A stretch of 47,703 nt of DNA from positions 1 through 47,703 of the forward strand of contig CAJXBI010000008.1 of the NCBI GenBank assembly GCA_913050005.1. Direction: 5' to 3'. This DNA is from an uncultured Bacteroidota bacterium (lineage in GTDB: Bacteria > Bacteroidota > Bacteroidia > NS11-12g > UBA9320). The stretch's first letter is position 1; the number at the start of each line of letters is the position of its first letter. Below, piece by piece: positions 25,501-34,387 of the stretch. Below the pieces are notes generated by a model. That model was not told where the DNA came from. It did not search any database and was given only the letters and a program-made list of their open reading frames with translations. Made by a program: the position numbers and the translations under genes.

Positions 25501-27042
25501 ATGTTAAAATCAACTAGAGAACTACTTAAAAGTCTAAACGTCAACCCAGAAAATGGGAGTATTTGCACCGGGATCCAATGGGTTACATCTACCAATACCG
25601 AAACTATAAACGTACACTCTCCTGTGGACGGATCAGAACTGGGAAAGGTCATTTATGCCAGTGAAAGCGATTACGAAACCGTAATTTTAAAAGCACAAAA
25701 AGCGGCAGAATATTGGAAAACAGTGCCTGCCCCTGAACGAGGATCTATTGTAAGGCAATATGGTATAAAACTACGAGCTCATAAGAAAGAGTTGGGAAAA
25801 CTAGTGAGTCTGGAAATGGGTAAGAGTTATCAAGAAGGTCTTGGCGAGGTTCAAGAGATGATTGATATCTGTGACTTTGCAGTTGGGTTATCACGGCAAT
25901 TATATGGACTTACAATGCACAGCGAACGTCCAAATCATCGGATGTATGAACAATGGCATCCCATTGGTATTGTTGGCATTATCTCCGCATTTAATTTCCC
26001 GGTAGCTGTATGGGCCTGGAATAGTATGATTGCCACTGTTTGTGGGGATGTTTGTGTATGGAAACCCAGCGAAAAAACACCATTAACCGCGATAGCCTGT
26101 CATCGACTTTTAGAAAGTGTAATTACGGAAAATAAATTGCCCGAGGGTATTTTTAACTTGGTTATTGGAAATTATAAAATTGGAGAAAGTTTAGCAAAAG
26201 ATAAACGAATTCCGATGGTTAGTGCCACTGGAAGTACACGGATGGGTAAAAAAGTAAGCGAGGTAGTCGGTGCTCGTTTAGGGAGTTCTCTCTTGGAGCT
26301 TGGAGGTAATAATGCAGTTATAATATCCGAACATGCCAACCTAGACAATGCACTTATAGCTGCAGTTTTTGGTTGTGTAGGAACGGCCGGACAACGATGT
26401 ACAAGTACACGAAGACTTCTTATTCACGAATCTATTTTTGAAACATTCAAAACCAAATTAGTCAATGCTTATGGACAACTAAGCATTGGTAATCCGTTGG
26501 ATGAAAATAATCACGTCGGACCATTGATTGATGAAGATGCTGTGAATGCGTTCATTAACGCTGTTGAAGCTGTAAAAAACGAGGGTGGAGAGGTATTGAT
26601 AGGTGGCGAGGTTTTGTCGGGAGAGGGATATGAAAGTGGATGTTATGTAAAACCTTGCATTGCGACAGCTAAAAATCACTTTAATATTGTTCAAGAAGAA
26701 ACATTCGGACCAATTGTTTATTTAATTCCATATCAAACGCTTGATGAAGCCATTCAACTTCAAAATGACGTAAAACAAGGATTAAGCTCAGCCATATTTA
26801 CCGATAATATTCAAGAAGCTGAACGATTTTTGAGTGCTGCAGGGAGTGATTGTGGTATTGCTAATGTCAATATTGGTACAAGTGGAGCGGAAATAGGTGG
26901 TGCATTTGGAGGAGAAAAAGAAACTGGCGGTGGAAGAGAAAGTGGTTCTGATGCATGGAAAAAATATATGCGACGCCAAACTAACACTATCAATTACGGG
27001 ATTGATTTACCGCTTGCACAAGGTATAAAATTTGACTTATAA
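25501..27042 (+). CDS. Aldehyde dehydrogenase, ALDH7 (alpha-aminoadipic semialdehyde dehydrogenase-like)
   Basis: 513 aa. The NAD-dependent ALDH core has the general-base Glu in LLELGGNNA (about 266) and the nucleophilic Cys in GTAGQRCTSTRR (about 300). ELGGNNA and the C-terminal GAFGGEKETGGGRESGSDAWK are typical of the ALDH7/antiquitin branch, which oxidises aminoadipic semialdehyde in lysine catabolism. The exact substrate here is inferred from that resemblance. Its TAA shares one base with the ATG of the next gene. Confidence 0.9.
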   Translation: MLKSTRELLKSLNVNPENGSICTGIQWVTSTNTETINVHSPVDGSELGKVIYASESDYETVILKAQKAAEYWKTVPAPERGSIVRQYGIKLRAHKKELGKLVSLEMGKSYQEGLGEVQEMIDICDFAVGLSRQLYGLTMHSERPNHRMYEQWHPIGIVGIISAFNFPVAVWAWNSMIATVCGDVCVWKPSEKTPLTAIACHRLLESVITENKLPEGIFNLVIGNYKIGESLAKDKRIPMVSATGSTRMGKKVSEVVGARLGSSLLELGGNNAVIISEHANLDNALIAAVFGCVGTAGQRCTSTRRLLIHESIFETFKTKLVNAYGQLSIGNPLDENNHVGPLIDEDAVNAFINAVEAVKNEGGEVLIGGEVLSGEGYESGCYVKPCIATAKNHFNIVQEETFGPIVYLIPYQTLDEAIQLQNDVKQGLSSAIFTDNIQEAERFLSAAGSDCGIANVNIGTSGAEIGGAFGGEKETGGGRESGSDAWKKYMRRQTNTINYGIDLPLAQGIKFDL

Positions 27043-27665
27043 TGATTAAAAATATCCTTTTCAAAGCCCTTGTTTTTGTACTTTTATTCAGCATTAATAA
27101 TTTACATGCACAGGACTTTGGTGCACAACTATTTTTGGGAGCAAATTTTAGTCAAGTAGATGGGGACCAATTTGGAGGATATAATAAACTTGGAGCAAAT
27201 GCTGGCATTCAAATCAATAGACCAATAAATTCGGAGTGGGAATCTGCATTCGAAATTAAATACAGTATGAAAGGGTCAAAAAAAGTGATTGACCCTGAGG
27301 GACCTCCAACACCTACTCTCGACTTAAACTACCATTACATTGAGATTCCTCTCATCGTAAAATACCTCGGTTTTGGGAAAGTAGAACCTTATGGAGGGCT
27401 TTCTATTGGAGTAAATATTTTTAATGAACGAAATGATAATGGATTTAAAACAGAAGAACCCGAGCTCAGGAAAACAGAGATTGGTTTTCATTTGGGAGGA
27501 TCCTATGCGTTAAACGACAGGGCAAGTGTTGACCTTCGCCACTCCTATTCACTATTTTCTATTCGAGATTATCCCGTAATAGGTAACCCTCCGTCGTTAT
27601 GGGGTAGAGTTGGGTGGTTTAACCGACTATTTACAATAGGAATATCCTACAACCTAAAAGATTAA
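27042..27665 (+). CDS. Porin-family outer-membrane beta-barrel protein
   Basis: 207 aa. A signal peptide (1-23, ending LHAQ) is followed by alternating hydrophobic strands with Gly and aromatic residues: FGAQLFLGANFSQVDGD, NAGIQINRPI, VEPYGGLSIGVNIF and a final LFTIGISYNL. This matches the eight-stranded PorT/OmpW-like barrel family common in Bacteroidota. Function is unknown. It starts at the overlapping TAATG of the ALDH gene, so it is translationally coupled to an unrelated enzyme. Confidence 0.85.
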   Translation: MIKNILFKALVFVLLFSINNLHAQDFGAQLFLGANFSQVDGDQFGGYNKLGANAGIQINRPINSEWESAFEIKYSMKGSKKVIDPEGPPTPTLDLNYHYIEIPLIVKYLGFGKVEPYGGLSIGVNIFNERNDNGFKTEEPELRKTEIGFHLGGSYALNDRASVDLRHSYSLFSIRDYPVIGNPPSLWGRVGWFNRLFTIGISYNLKD

Positions 27666-27667
27666 AT

Positions 27668-28501
27668 CTAAAGAAGTGAATCCTCACGCTTAATATGAAG
27701 ATCACGTTGAGGGAACGGTATTGTGACATTATTTGCTCGGAACGATTCCTCTATTTGATATCTTAAATCACTCATAATGTGGTCTATAGGAAATAATTGA
27801 TTGCTCCAAAATACCAATTCAAAATCGAGACTTGAATCTCCAAAATCTTTAAAAAATACAATAGGTGCAGGATTGGTTATCACCTTTGAATGTTTCCAAG
27901 CACACTCTTCCAAGATTTTTTTGACCAATTCTACATTGCTCCCATAAGCAACACCAACATTAATCTTGAATCGTGTAATCGTATCGCTAGTACTCCAATT
28001 AATTAATTTTTCACTTACCAATTGGTGATTGGGTATAATCATTGAAATACCATCTCGCGTAGTGACTTTAGATGTTCTTAATCCGATTAGCGTTACTCTA
28101 GCTACAACACCATCAACTTCTACAATATCATTAACACGTATGGTAGGCTCAACTAATAAAATAAAACCCGAAACAAGGTCATTAGCGACTTGCTGCAAAC
28201 CTAGACCAACACCAAGAAGAAGCGGTGTTAATGCTAAGAAACCTGTCCAATTAACATGAAAAGCCACCAATGCAATGATTATGAAAACAAGTGTTAATAC
28301 ATATTTTGTAATTCGAATAATGGCAAACTCTCTGCCACTATCCAATCTTCCTGATTTAACAGCAGACTTTGCTAATTTTTTAATCCACTTGTAAGTAAAC
28401 CAAATGATAAACCACGAAATTAAAATATATAAAAGGCTTGTTAAAGTAACCGATCCTTGATCTCCAATCTTAAATAATTCTGTTTTAAGAAATTCTTTCA
28501 T
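27668..28501 (-). CDS. Small-conductance mechanosensitive channel (MscS family)
   Basis: 277 aa. Three membrane helices lie about 21-41, 63-83 and 87-110. The pore-lining TM3 runs into GLGLQQVANDLVSGFILLVEP, the conserved MscS gate region. The beta domain (VGDIVEV-like VNDIVEVDGVVARV, then STKVTTRDG-like TSKVTTRDGISMIIPNH) and an alpha/beta C-terminal domain follow. It opens on membrane tension and releases solutes after hypo-osmotic shock. It is convergent with the porin gene with 2 bases between stops. Confidence 0.94.
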   Translation of the reverse strand: MKEFLKTELFKIGDQGSVTLTSLLYILISWFIIWFTYKWIKKLAKSAVKSGRLDSGREFAIIRITKYVLTLVFIIIALVAFHVNWTGFLALTPLLLGVGLGLQQVANDLVSGFILLVEPTIRVNDIVEVDGVVARVTLIGLRTSKVTTRDGISMIIPNHQLVSEKLINWSTSDTITRFKINVGVAYGSNVELVKKILEECAWKHSKVITNPAPIVFFKDFGDSSLDFELVFWSNQLFPIDHIMSDLRYQIEESFRANNVTIPFPQRDLHIKREDSLL

Positions 28502-28897
28502 TATTTACTTCATGTAAGTTTTGTTAAAGACAAGTGCAAAGTAATCATCTCCAAGTTCTAATTATACATATTTATAGCAAAAATGATTGATTTTTCTGCT
28601 TTTATTATATAAGTATTAGTAAAATATTCAAAACTAAAACCTGATTTAATAAACTGTTTTATTGAAACTTTAACTAAATTTTCCAAAGGACATTATTCTG
28701 CTAAAATTGACCTACTCTTTTTTTTAATCTGATAACCTTTTCTAATATAATTATTCGAGCTTCCATACTAAAAATTATTATATTTATAGCGACGTTGTTT
28801 GTCAAAAACTTTTTGCTTGCAAGACCTATCAATGGCTTCTTACAATTTAAGCAATCTCTATATCGCTCGAAGTAAAGATATTAAAAAGACCCAGCTC
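28502..28897. other. 396-base intergenic stretch, no gene recognised
   Basis: Very AT-rich with stops in all frames and no RNA gene that I recognise. Its right end holds the 3' part of the terminator of the radical SAM gene. Its left end should contain the mscS promoter, though only an imperfect TACTTTG is seen near 28540. Confidence 0.5.
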
Positions 28898-28917
28898 TTA
28901 AAATAAATTGAGTTGGG
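28880..28917 (-). terminator. Probable terminator overlapping the stop codon of the radical SAM gene
   Basis: On the minus strand CCCAACTC (28917-28910) can pair with GAGCTGGG (28897-28890), one mismatch in 8, around a 12-base loop. TCTTTTT follows. The 5' arm lies in the last codons of the gene. Confidence 0.55.
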
Positions 28918-29983
28918 GAGTTTGTTTAATCCCTAGTTTTTTAGGAGCAACAAGACACTTTTTTCGATTTAGATTGTATTTATTTTTTGCAAGTCTAACT
29001 TGTTGATGAATATTTTCTGCAATTGCTCCATCGTTTTTTCTTCGATTCAACACTTCAGTATCCCCAGAATTTCCACCTTGAGTATCAGTAATCTGATGCA
29101 AGACTCGAGAAGCCTTAAGTGGATATGTTTTGTGTAGCCAATTTTCAAATAACAATGTAGTCGTAGTGTTTAATCTTAATATAGTATGGCTTAAGAAGGA
29201 TGCACCTGCATAGCTAACAGCCTTACAAATCGAATAAATTTCGTCCTCATTTAGACCAGGTATAATAGGTGCTAACAACACCCCAACAGGAATTTGGTGC
29301 TCGGATAATGTTTGAATCACTTTAAGCTTGTTTTTCGAACTAGATGTTCGAGGCTCAAGTACTCTTCTTAAATCTTCATCAAGGGTAGTAATAGATATAC
29401 AAACTTCCACCAAACCTTTGGCAGCCATCTTTTTCAGGAGATCAATATCGCGACATACCAATGCATTCTTAGTAATAATTACAACAGGTTGATTATATTT
29501 TAAACATACTCCCAAAAGCTGACGCATTATTTTTAATTTCTGTTCAGCAGGTTGATAGCAATCCGTATTACCACTAATTGAAATCCTATCCCCTTTCCAA
29601 GACTTGCTTTTTAATTTTTGCTCCAATAAAGAAACAGCGTTGGATTTGTAAAGAATCTTTTTTTCAAAATCAAGACCTGAATTATATCCCCAATACTCAT
29701 GGGTTACTATTGCATAGCAATAAATGTACCCATGCTCACAACTTTCATATGGATTCATACTCCACTCTTGTTTCATATCTGGACTACTCACCTTGTTGAG
29801 AATGGTTTTAGCTTCAGTAGGTATCCATTTTGTAGAATTATCTTTAGCAAAAAATTCTTCATCAAAATAAGAGCCATCCCAATAGTCCTCCCGTTGATAT
29901 TTCGACAAACTATTATTTATGAACGTTAGAGCACCACGACCTTTGAGATTTGTAGTATTGACAATATTTTTATCTAAAACCAT
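28898..29983 (-). CDS. PA0069/SplB-like radical SAM protein with an altered cluster motif
   Basis: 361 aa from the ATG at 29983; a TTG 11 codons upstream (30016) would only add a hydrophobic, unconserved tail. The region MNPYESCEHGYIYCYA corresponds to the family motif NPYxGCEHGCxYCYAR. The middle cysteine of CxxxCxxC is a tyrosine (TAC codon; Cys82-Tyr86-Cys89), and the usual Arg after CYA is Ile. The rest looks sound: HEYWGYNSGLDFE, SGNTDCYQPAE, ITKNALVCRDIDLL and SITTLDEDLRRVLEPR. With only two canonical ligands it may not assemble a normal [4Fe-4S] cluster, so it may be an inactive or repurposed family member. Confidence 0.85.
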   Translation of the reverse strand: MVLDKNIVNTTNLKGRGALTFINNSLSKYQREDYWDGSYFDEEFFAKDNSTKWIPTEAKTILNKVSSPDMKQEWSMNPYESCEHGYIYCYAIVTHEYWGYNSGLDFEKKILYKSNAVSLLEQKLKSKSWKGDRISISGNTDCYQPAEQKLKIMRQLLGVCLKYNQPVVIITKNALVCRDIDLLKKMAAKGLVEVCISITTLDEDLRRVLEPRTSSSKNKLKVIQTLSEHQIPVGVLLAPIIPGLNEDEIYSICKAVSYAGASFLSHTILRLNTTTTLLFENWLHKTYPLKASRVLHQITDTQGGNSGDTEVLNRRKNDGAIAENIHQQVRLAKNKYNLNRKKCLVAPKKLGIKQTPQLNLF

Positions 29984-30030
29984 GATTATAATATACACAA
30001 TATGTACACAATCCAAAAAGGAATACGGAT

Positions 30031-30660
30031 TTATTTTCCTCTTAATTCAGTCCAGAACTCCTTAAACCCTGCTTTTGACGAAATCATTTTCTTAAATTCA
30101 TCCCAAAGGGTAGGGTTTTGATTATTGGATGGTAACGATGGAGACATTGTTGAGTTTGCCTCATCATCTCTAGAATCGATGGTTTCTATACCCAACAATT
30201 CGTCACTAGATTTAAATTGAGCTCTAGCCCTAGCTGTATGACCTAGTTTTTGTTCTGCCAAACCAAGATTATTCATGATAATGGCGTCTGTAGGATCCAG
30301 TGATAGCGATTTAGTGTAATCTTCCACACTACCCTCCGTATCTCCTGTTTTATCTTTAATATATGCTCTGCAGCTGTAGAAATAAGCATTTTCGGGATCT
30401 AGCTTAACTGCCTGATCAAAATCTTGTATCGCGTGCTTAAATCTTAAATTGAATTTACAGACACCGCGTTCATTAAAATATTCAGCATTAGTTGGGTCTT
30501 TGATTATGAGGTGATTCCAGCACTCCATTGCATTTTCCCAACGTTTCGTTTTTTGATACGAAAATGCCAAAATGGATAGGTAATCCTCATTAGGACTTCC
30601 CTCTAGACTATTGATTATGGCTTCATAATCTCCTTGCTCGTATAATTGCTCGATATTCAA
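30031..30660 (-). CDS. Tetratricopeptide repeat protein
   Basis: 209 aa starting at TTG (30660); no in-frame ATG precedes the first repeat. About four TPR units span 5-155: an initial YEQGDYEAIINSLEG, then KRWENAMECWNHLIIKDPTNAEYFNERG, FKHAIQDFDQAVKLDPENAYFYSC and GSVEDYTKSLSLDPTDAIIMNNLG, each with the usual spaced Ala/Gly/Pro pattern. The C-terminal about 40 residues are polar and lack repeats. No signal peptide is present. It is a protein-interaction scaffold with an unknown partner, 47 bases upstream of the radical SAM gene on the same strand. Confidence 0.88.
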   Translation of the reverse strand: MNIEQLYEQGDYEAIINSLEGSPNEDYLSILAFSYQKTKRWENAMECWNHLIIKDPTNAEYFNERGVCKFNLRFKHAIQDFDQAVKLDPENAYFYSCRAYIKDKTGDTEGSVEDYTKSLSLDPTDAIIMNNLGLAEQKLGHTARARAQFKSSDELLGIETIDSRDDEANSTMSPSLPSNNQNPTLWDEFKKMISSKAGFKEFWTELRGK

Positions 30661-30757
30661 TTATATATTCCAACGCACAATTTGCCATTTTGATTTCATT
30701 TATTCGGGAAAATTTGGAATTAGTTCAGTTAGATATTGTAATATATTCGCAACCGAA

Positions 30758-31531
30758 ATGAATCAAATTAATCAAGCCGCTCAATTACTTTGGGATTCAA
30801 GTAATCATAAAAAAACTATTCCGCCAGTACGATCAATCATTACTGCAACCGATATTGATGCTGCATATGCCGTACAAAAAATCAATATTCAAAAGCGAAT
30901 CGATAACGGAGAAAGTGTCATTGGCAAAAAGATTGGACTTACCTCCTTTGCTGTTCAAGAACAACTGGGTGTAGACCAACCAGATTACGGTATCTTATTC
31001 GATTCTATGCAAGTCAAAAACGCAGGACAACTCCCATTCAATGATTTGATGCAACCTAAAGCAGAAGCAGAAATTGCTTTCAAGATTGGAAAAGATTTAA
31101 ATGGTGACGTTGATATTTCTGACCTAATTGATGCTATTGAATACGCTACTGCATCGATCGAAATTGTTGGTAGCCGAGTTGAAAATTGGGACATTCGTAT
31201 TACTGATACTATTGCAGACAATGCAAGTGCAAGTCATTTTGTACTGGGTGATAATCACATCAATATTAACCAACTAGATTTACCCAATTGCTTCATGAGT
31301 ATGACGAAGAATGGGAAAATTGCCTCGGAAGGAATGGGTAGTGCGTGCATGGACAACCCCCTAAATGCCGCTTTATGGCTTGCTCAAGTGATGGCCAAAA
31401 ATGGGACCCCATTGCAAGCAGGCGATATTCTCCTTTCTGGTGCATTAGGGCCTATGGTTCCTATCAAAAAAGGAGACAACTTTGAGGCCACTATCCAAGG
31501 ACTCGGTAGTGTGACTATTCAAATAAATTAA
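30758..31531 (+). CDS. 2-oxopent-4-enoate hydratase / 4-oxalocrotonate decarboxylase family enzyme
   Basis: 257 aa of the MhpD/DmpE/DmpH group in the FAH superfamily. [36 protein letters not shown] (metal-binding Glu pair) and [20 protein letters not shown] are diagnostic. Members either hydrate 2-hydroxypenta-2,4-dienoate to 4-hydroxy-2-oxovalerate or decarboxylate 4-oxalocrotonate; the two are hard to tell apart. The two next genes fit hydratase activity. It is first in a three-gene operon, 2 bases before the dehydrogenase gene. Confidence 0.88.
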   Translation: MNQINQAAQLLWDSSNHKKTIPPVRSIITATDIDAAYAVQKINIQKRIDNGESVIGKKIGLTSFAVQEQLGVDQPDYGILFDSMQVKNAGQLPFNDLMQPKAEAEIAFKIGKDLNGDVDISDLIDAIEYATASIEIVGSRVENWDIRITDTIADNASASHFVLGDNHININQLDLPNCFMSMTKNGKIASEGMGSACMDNPLNAALWLAQVMAKNGTPLQAGDILLSGALGPMVPIKKGDNFEATIQGLGSVTIQIN

Positions 31532-31533
31532 CG

Positions 31534-32481
31534 ATGAAAAGAAAAGCAGCCATTATTGGAAGCGGAAATATCGGTACAGATTTGATGATAAAAATCATTA
31601 GAAATTCTTCTGTACTCAAAGTAGGTTGTTTGGTAGGTATAGATCCTAATTCTGATGGACTTGCCAGAGCCAAACGCATGGGTGTTGAGATCTGTAGTGA
31701 GGGAATCGATGGACTTATTCAAATGGATATTTGGAAAGAAATTACCGTTATTTTTGATGCAACTTCTGCAAAGGCTCATCTATATAACCTTGAAAAAATT
31801 AAGCCTTTTTCTGACAAAAAAATTGTTGATCTTACTCCTGCTGCAGTTGGGCCATACATGATTCCTGCAGTTAATTTTGATGCTGAATTATGTAATAAAC
31901 TTGGTTTGGTTAAGGCTGTTGACTCCGAATCTGTATTGAATATGGTCACTTGCGGAGGACAAGCTACCATTCCCATTGTAGCTGCGGTGAATAGAATTGC
32001 TCATGTACACTATGGCGAAATTGTTGCTAGTATTGCCAGTAAATCTGCAGGACCAGGCACACGTGCAAATATTGATGAGTTTACAGAAACCACTTCTGAG
32101 GCTATCCAAAAAATTGGAGGAGCAGATCAAGGGAAAGCCATTATCATACTAAATCCTGCTGAGCCTTCATTGGTTATGAGAGATACTGTATTTACCCTCA
32201 GCGAAACTGCAGACCGCGAAACTATTCGTGAGAGTATTCATGCCATGGTAGCAGAAGTTCAAAAGTATGTGCCAGGATATACCCTTCATCAAGAAGTACA
32301 ATTTGACGATATCCCCGCAGATAAACCTGTATTTATAGAGGGATTAGGACACAAACACGGGTTAAAGACTACAGTTTTACTGCAAGTAATCGGTGCCGGA
32401 CATTACCTCCCCGAATATGCTGGAAACCTAGATATTATGACAAGTGCAGCACTTGCTGTTGGTGAAAAAATGATTGGATAA
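31534..32481 (+). CDS. mhpF: Acetaldehyde dehydrogenase (acetylating)
   Basis: 315 aa, the DmpF/MhpF length. It converts acetaldehyde, CoA and NAD to acetyl-CoA. The NAD-binding motif [13 protein letters not shown] is at 8-20 and the catalytic cysteine is in [12 protein letters not shown] (about 131). FDATSAKAH and [10 protein letters not shown] are family blocks. In known systems it forms a heterotetramer with the aldolase encoded 2 bases downstream, and acetaldehyde is channelled between them. That pairing is strongly suggested by the gene order. Confidence 0.95.
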   Translation: MKRKAAIIGSGNIGTDLMIKIIRNSSVLKVGCLVGIDPNSDGLARAKRMGVEICSEGIDGLIQMDIWKEITVIFDATSAKAHLYNLEKIKPFSDKKIVDLTPAAVGPYMIPAVNFDAELCNKLGLVKAVDSESVLNMVTCGGQATIPIVAAVNRIAHVHYGEIVASIASKSAGPGTRANIDEFTETTSEAIQKIGGADQGKAIIILNPAEPSLVMRDTVFTLSETADRETIRESIHAMVAEVQKYVPGYTLHQEVQFDDIPADKPVFIEGLGHKHGLKTTVLLQVIGAGHYLPEYAGNLDIMTSAALAVGEKMIG

Positions 32482-32483
32482 TA

Positions 32484-33512
32484 ATGAGCAAAAAGAAACT
32501 TTATATACAAGACGTAACGCTCCGAGATGGCATGCATGCCATTGGGCACCAATACGACAAACACAAACTCAAATCCATTGCCGTTGGGTTAGATCAAGCG
32601 GGAGTAGATGCGATAGAAATTGCTCACGGAGATGGGTTAAGTGGCGGAAGTTTTAATTATGGATTTGGAGCTCACACCGACTGGGATTGGCTAGAAGGTA
32701 TTGCCGAAGAACTCAATCATGCAATACTAACTACTTTGCTTTTGCCTGGAATAGGTACCATCGAAGATCTGAAAAAAGCACAAGCTTTAGGAGTACGATC
32801 GGTACGCATAGCAACCCATAGTACCGAAGCTGATGTGAGCAAACAACACATCGAAGCTGCCAAAAAATTAGGTATGGATGTTGGAGGTTTTTTGATGATG
32901 GCTCATATGAATGAACCAAAAAAACTAGCCGAACAAGCCCAGCTAATGGAAAGCTACGGTGCCGATTGTGTATACGTTACGGATAGTGCCGGTGCACTGA
33001 TGATGGATGGAGTGGCAGATCGTATGAAAGCATTCAGAGATACCCTATCTGATAATACCGAAATTGGTATTCATTGTCATCATAATCTAAGTCTGGGAGT
33101 CGCAAATACAATTGTAGCTATGCAAAATGGAGCCAATCGATTGGATGCATCACTTGCAGGCATGGGTGCCGGAGCTGGCAATTGTCCTTTAGAGGTACTA
33201 ATTGCAGTACTGAATAGAATGGGTGAACATACCAACGCAGCAGTTAATCAATTGATGGATTTGGCAGATGATGTCATTCGACCTTTGCAAAAACGTCCTG
33301 TGCGGGTAGATCGTGAAACTCTAAGTTTGGGTTATGCTGGAGTGTATTCGAGCTTTTTATTGCATAGTGAGCGTGCAGCTAAAAAATACGGACTCAATAC
33401 TGCAGATATTCTTCAAGAGCTCGGTAAACGTAAAATGGTAGGCGGACAAGAAGATATGATCGTGGATGTGGCTTTGGACATGGTGAAGCAAAAAAGTTCT
33501 TCGTTGAAATGA
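32484..33512 (+). CDS. mhpE: 4-hydroxy-2-oxovalerate aldolase
   Basis: 342 aa, DmpG/MhpE type with an HMGL-like TIM barrel and a C-terminal DmpG communication domain. It cleaves 4-hydroxy-2-oxovalerate to pyruvate and acetaldehyde. The catalytic start is [14 protein letters not shown], followed by [11 protein letters not shown], the metal-binding HCHHN-like [13 protein letters not shown], and [12 protein letters not shown]. It is the last gene of the meta-cleavage operon and partner of the preceding dehydrogenase. Confidence 0.96.
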   Translation: MSKKKLYIQDVTLRDGMHAIGHQYDKHKLKSIAVGLDQAGVDAIEIAHGDGLSGGSFNYGFGAHTDWDWLEGIAEELNHAILTTLLLPGIGTIEDLKKAQALGVRSVRIATHSTEADVSKQHIEAAKKLGMDVGGFLMMAHMNEPKKLAEQAQLMESYGADCVYVTDSAGALMMDGVADRMKAFRDTLSDNTEIGIHCHHNLSLGVANTIVAMQNGANRLDASLAGMGAGAGNCPLEVLIAVLNRMGEHTNAAVNQLMDLADDVIRPLQKRPVRVDRETLSLGYAGVYSSFLLHSERAAKKYGLNTADILQELGKRKMVGGQEDMIVDVALDMVKQKSSSLK

Positions 33513-33619
33513 TGATAATGACCTTATTGAGTGAGCAGAATCTTTACAGTTTGAAAAAATCGTGAAAGACCCACCTCAAAGTTGAGGAAATGGTGATTCG
33601 TCTCCAAAAAAATTCTAAT

Positions 33620-34387
33620 CTACTTTTTCTTAAATTTAGCTATTGCTTTTTTGGTAAAGTCTGAAAGTACCAGCTGGCCACTAATCTCTGCTCGTTCGAC
33701 TAATAGCCTACCCCAATGTTCTGTTCCTTGCCAAAAAACTTGCTTGAGTTGTCGCATGGCCTCTGGGTTAGACTGACAAAGTTTGTTTACCAAAGCATCA
33801 ATGGCTTCATCCATCGCATCGGCTGTATCATACACTGCTGTATACAACCCCTTGGATCTCGCCCACGCAGCACTTTGCCATTCGGTGGCATTGATAGCCA
33901 ACTGGCTCATGGCAGAAACTCCTATTTTTCGTTCTACTGCAGGTCCTACCACAAATGGGCCTATACCTACAGCTAATTCGCTGAGTTTTACAAAAGCATG
34001 TTGGGTAGCTAGGGTATAATCAAATGCTGCAGCCAATCCTACTCCCCCACCTACGGCTTTGCCTTGCACTCTTCCGATGATTAATTTTGGACAAGTACGG
34101 CATGCGTTTATAACATTAGCAAACCCCGAAAAAAACACCTTGCCTGTTTCTAAATTATCAATGGCTACCAACTCATCAAAACTTGCTCCAGCACAAAACG
34201 CTCGATCACCAGCACTCCGAATTACGATGATTTTTACAGTATCGTCTTCTCCCAATGAGGTGATGGTATTTGCCAATTTAGCCAATACCTTCCCCGGCAA
34301 TGAGTTACTCAACGGGTGAGAAAATTCAATAATCGCTAGTCCTTGGTCAATGGTTTGTATTACGTTTCCTTGATCTACTGCGTTCAT
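33620..34387 (-). CDS. Enoyl-CoA hydratase/isomerase family protein
   Basis: 255 aa crotonase fold. The oxyanion-hole segments are FCAGASFDEL (about 60) and GKAVGGGVGLAAAFD (about 105-119). In active hydratases two Glu residues follow; here the first region reads AVGGGVGLAAAFDYTLATQ, with the usual Glu/Gly variation, so the exact chemistry (hydratase or isomerase) is unsure. Its ATG overlaps the paaZ stop (TAATG), so the two are coupled. In phenylacetate catabolism PaaF/PaaG are crotonases acting after PaaZ. Confidence 0.88.
   Translation of the reverse strand: MNAVDQGNVIQTIDQGLAIIEFSHPLSNSLPGKVLAKLANTITSLGEDDTVKIIVIRSAGDRAFCAGASFDELVAIDNLETGKVFFSGFANVINACRTCPKLIIGRVQGKAVGGGVGLAAAFDYTLATQHAFVKLSELAVGIGPFVVGPAVERKIGVSAMSQLAINATEWQSAAWARSKGLYTAVYDTADAMDEAIDALVNKLCQSNPEAMRQLKQVFWQGTEHWGRLLVERAEISGQLVLSDFTKKAIAKFKKK

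Noticed and set aside
30717-30749. Promoter for the meta-cleavage operon (TTTG and TATATTCG)
   Set aside because: The spacing is about 25 bases and the -7 element has a mismatch; not convincing.
33574-33587. Inverted repeat CCTCAA/TTGAGG between the aldolase gene and the enoyl-CoA hydratase gene as a terminator
   Set aside because: The loop is too short for the full stem and no T-run follows on either strand.
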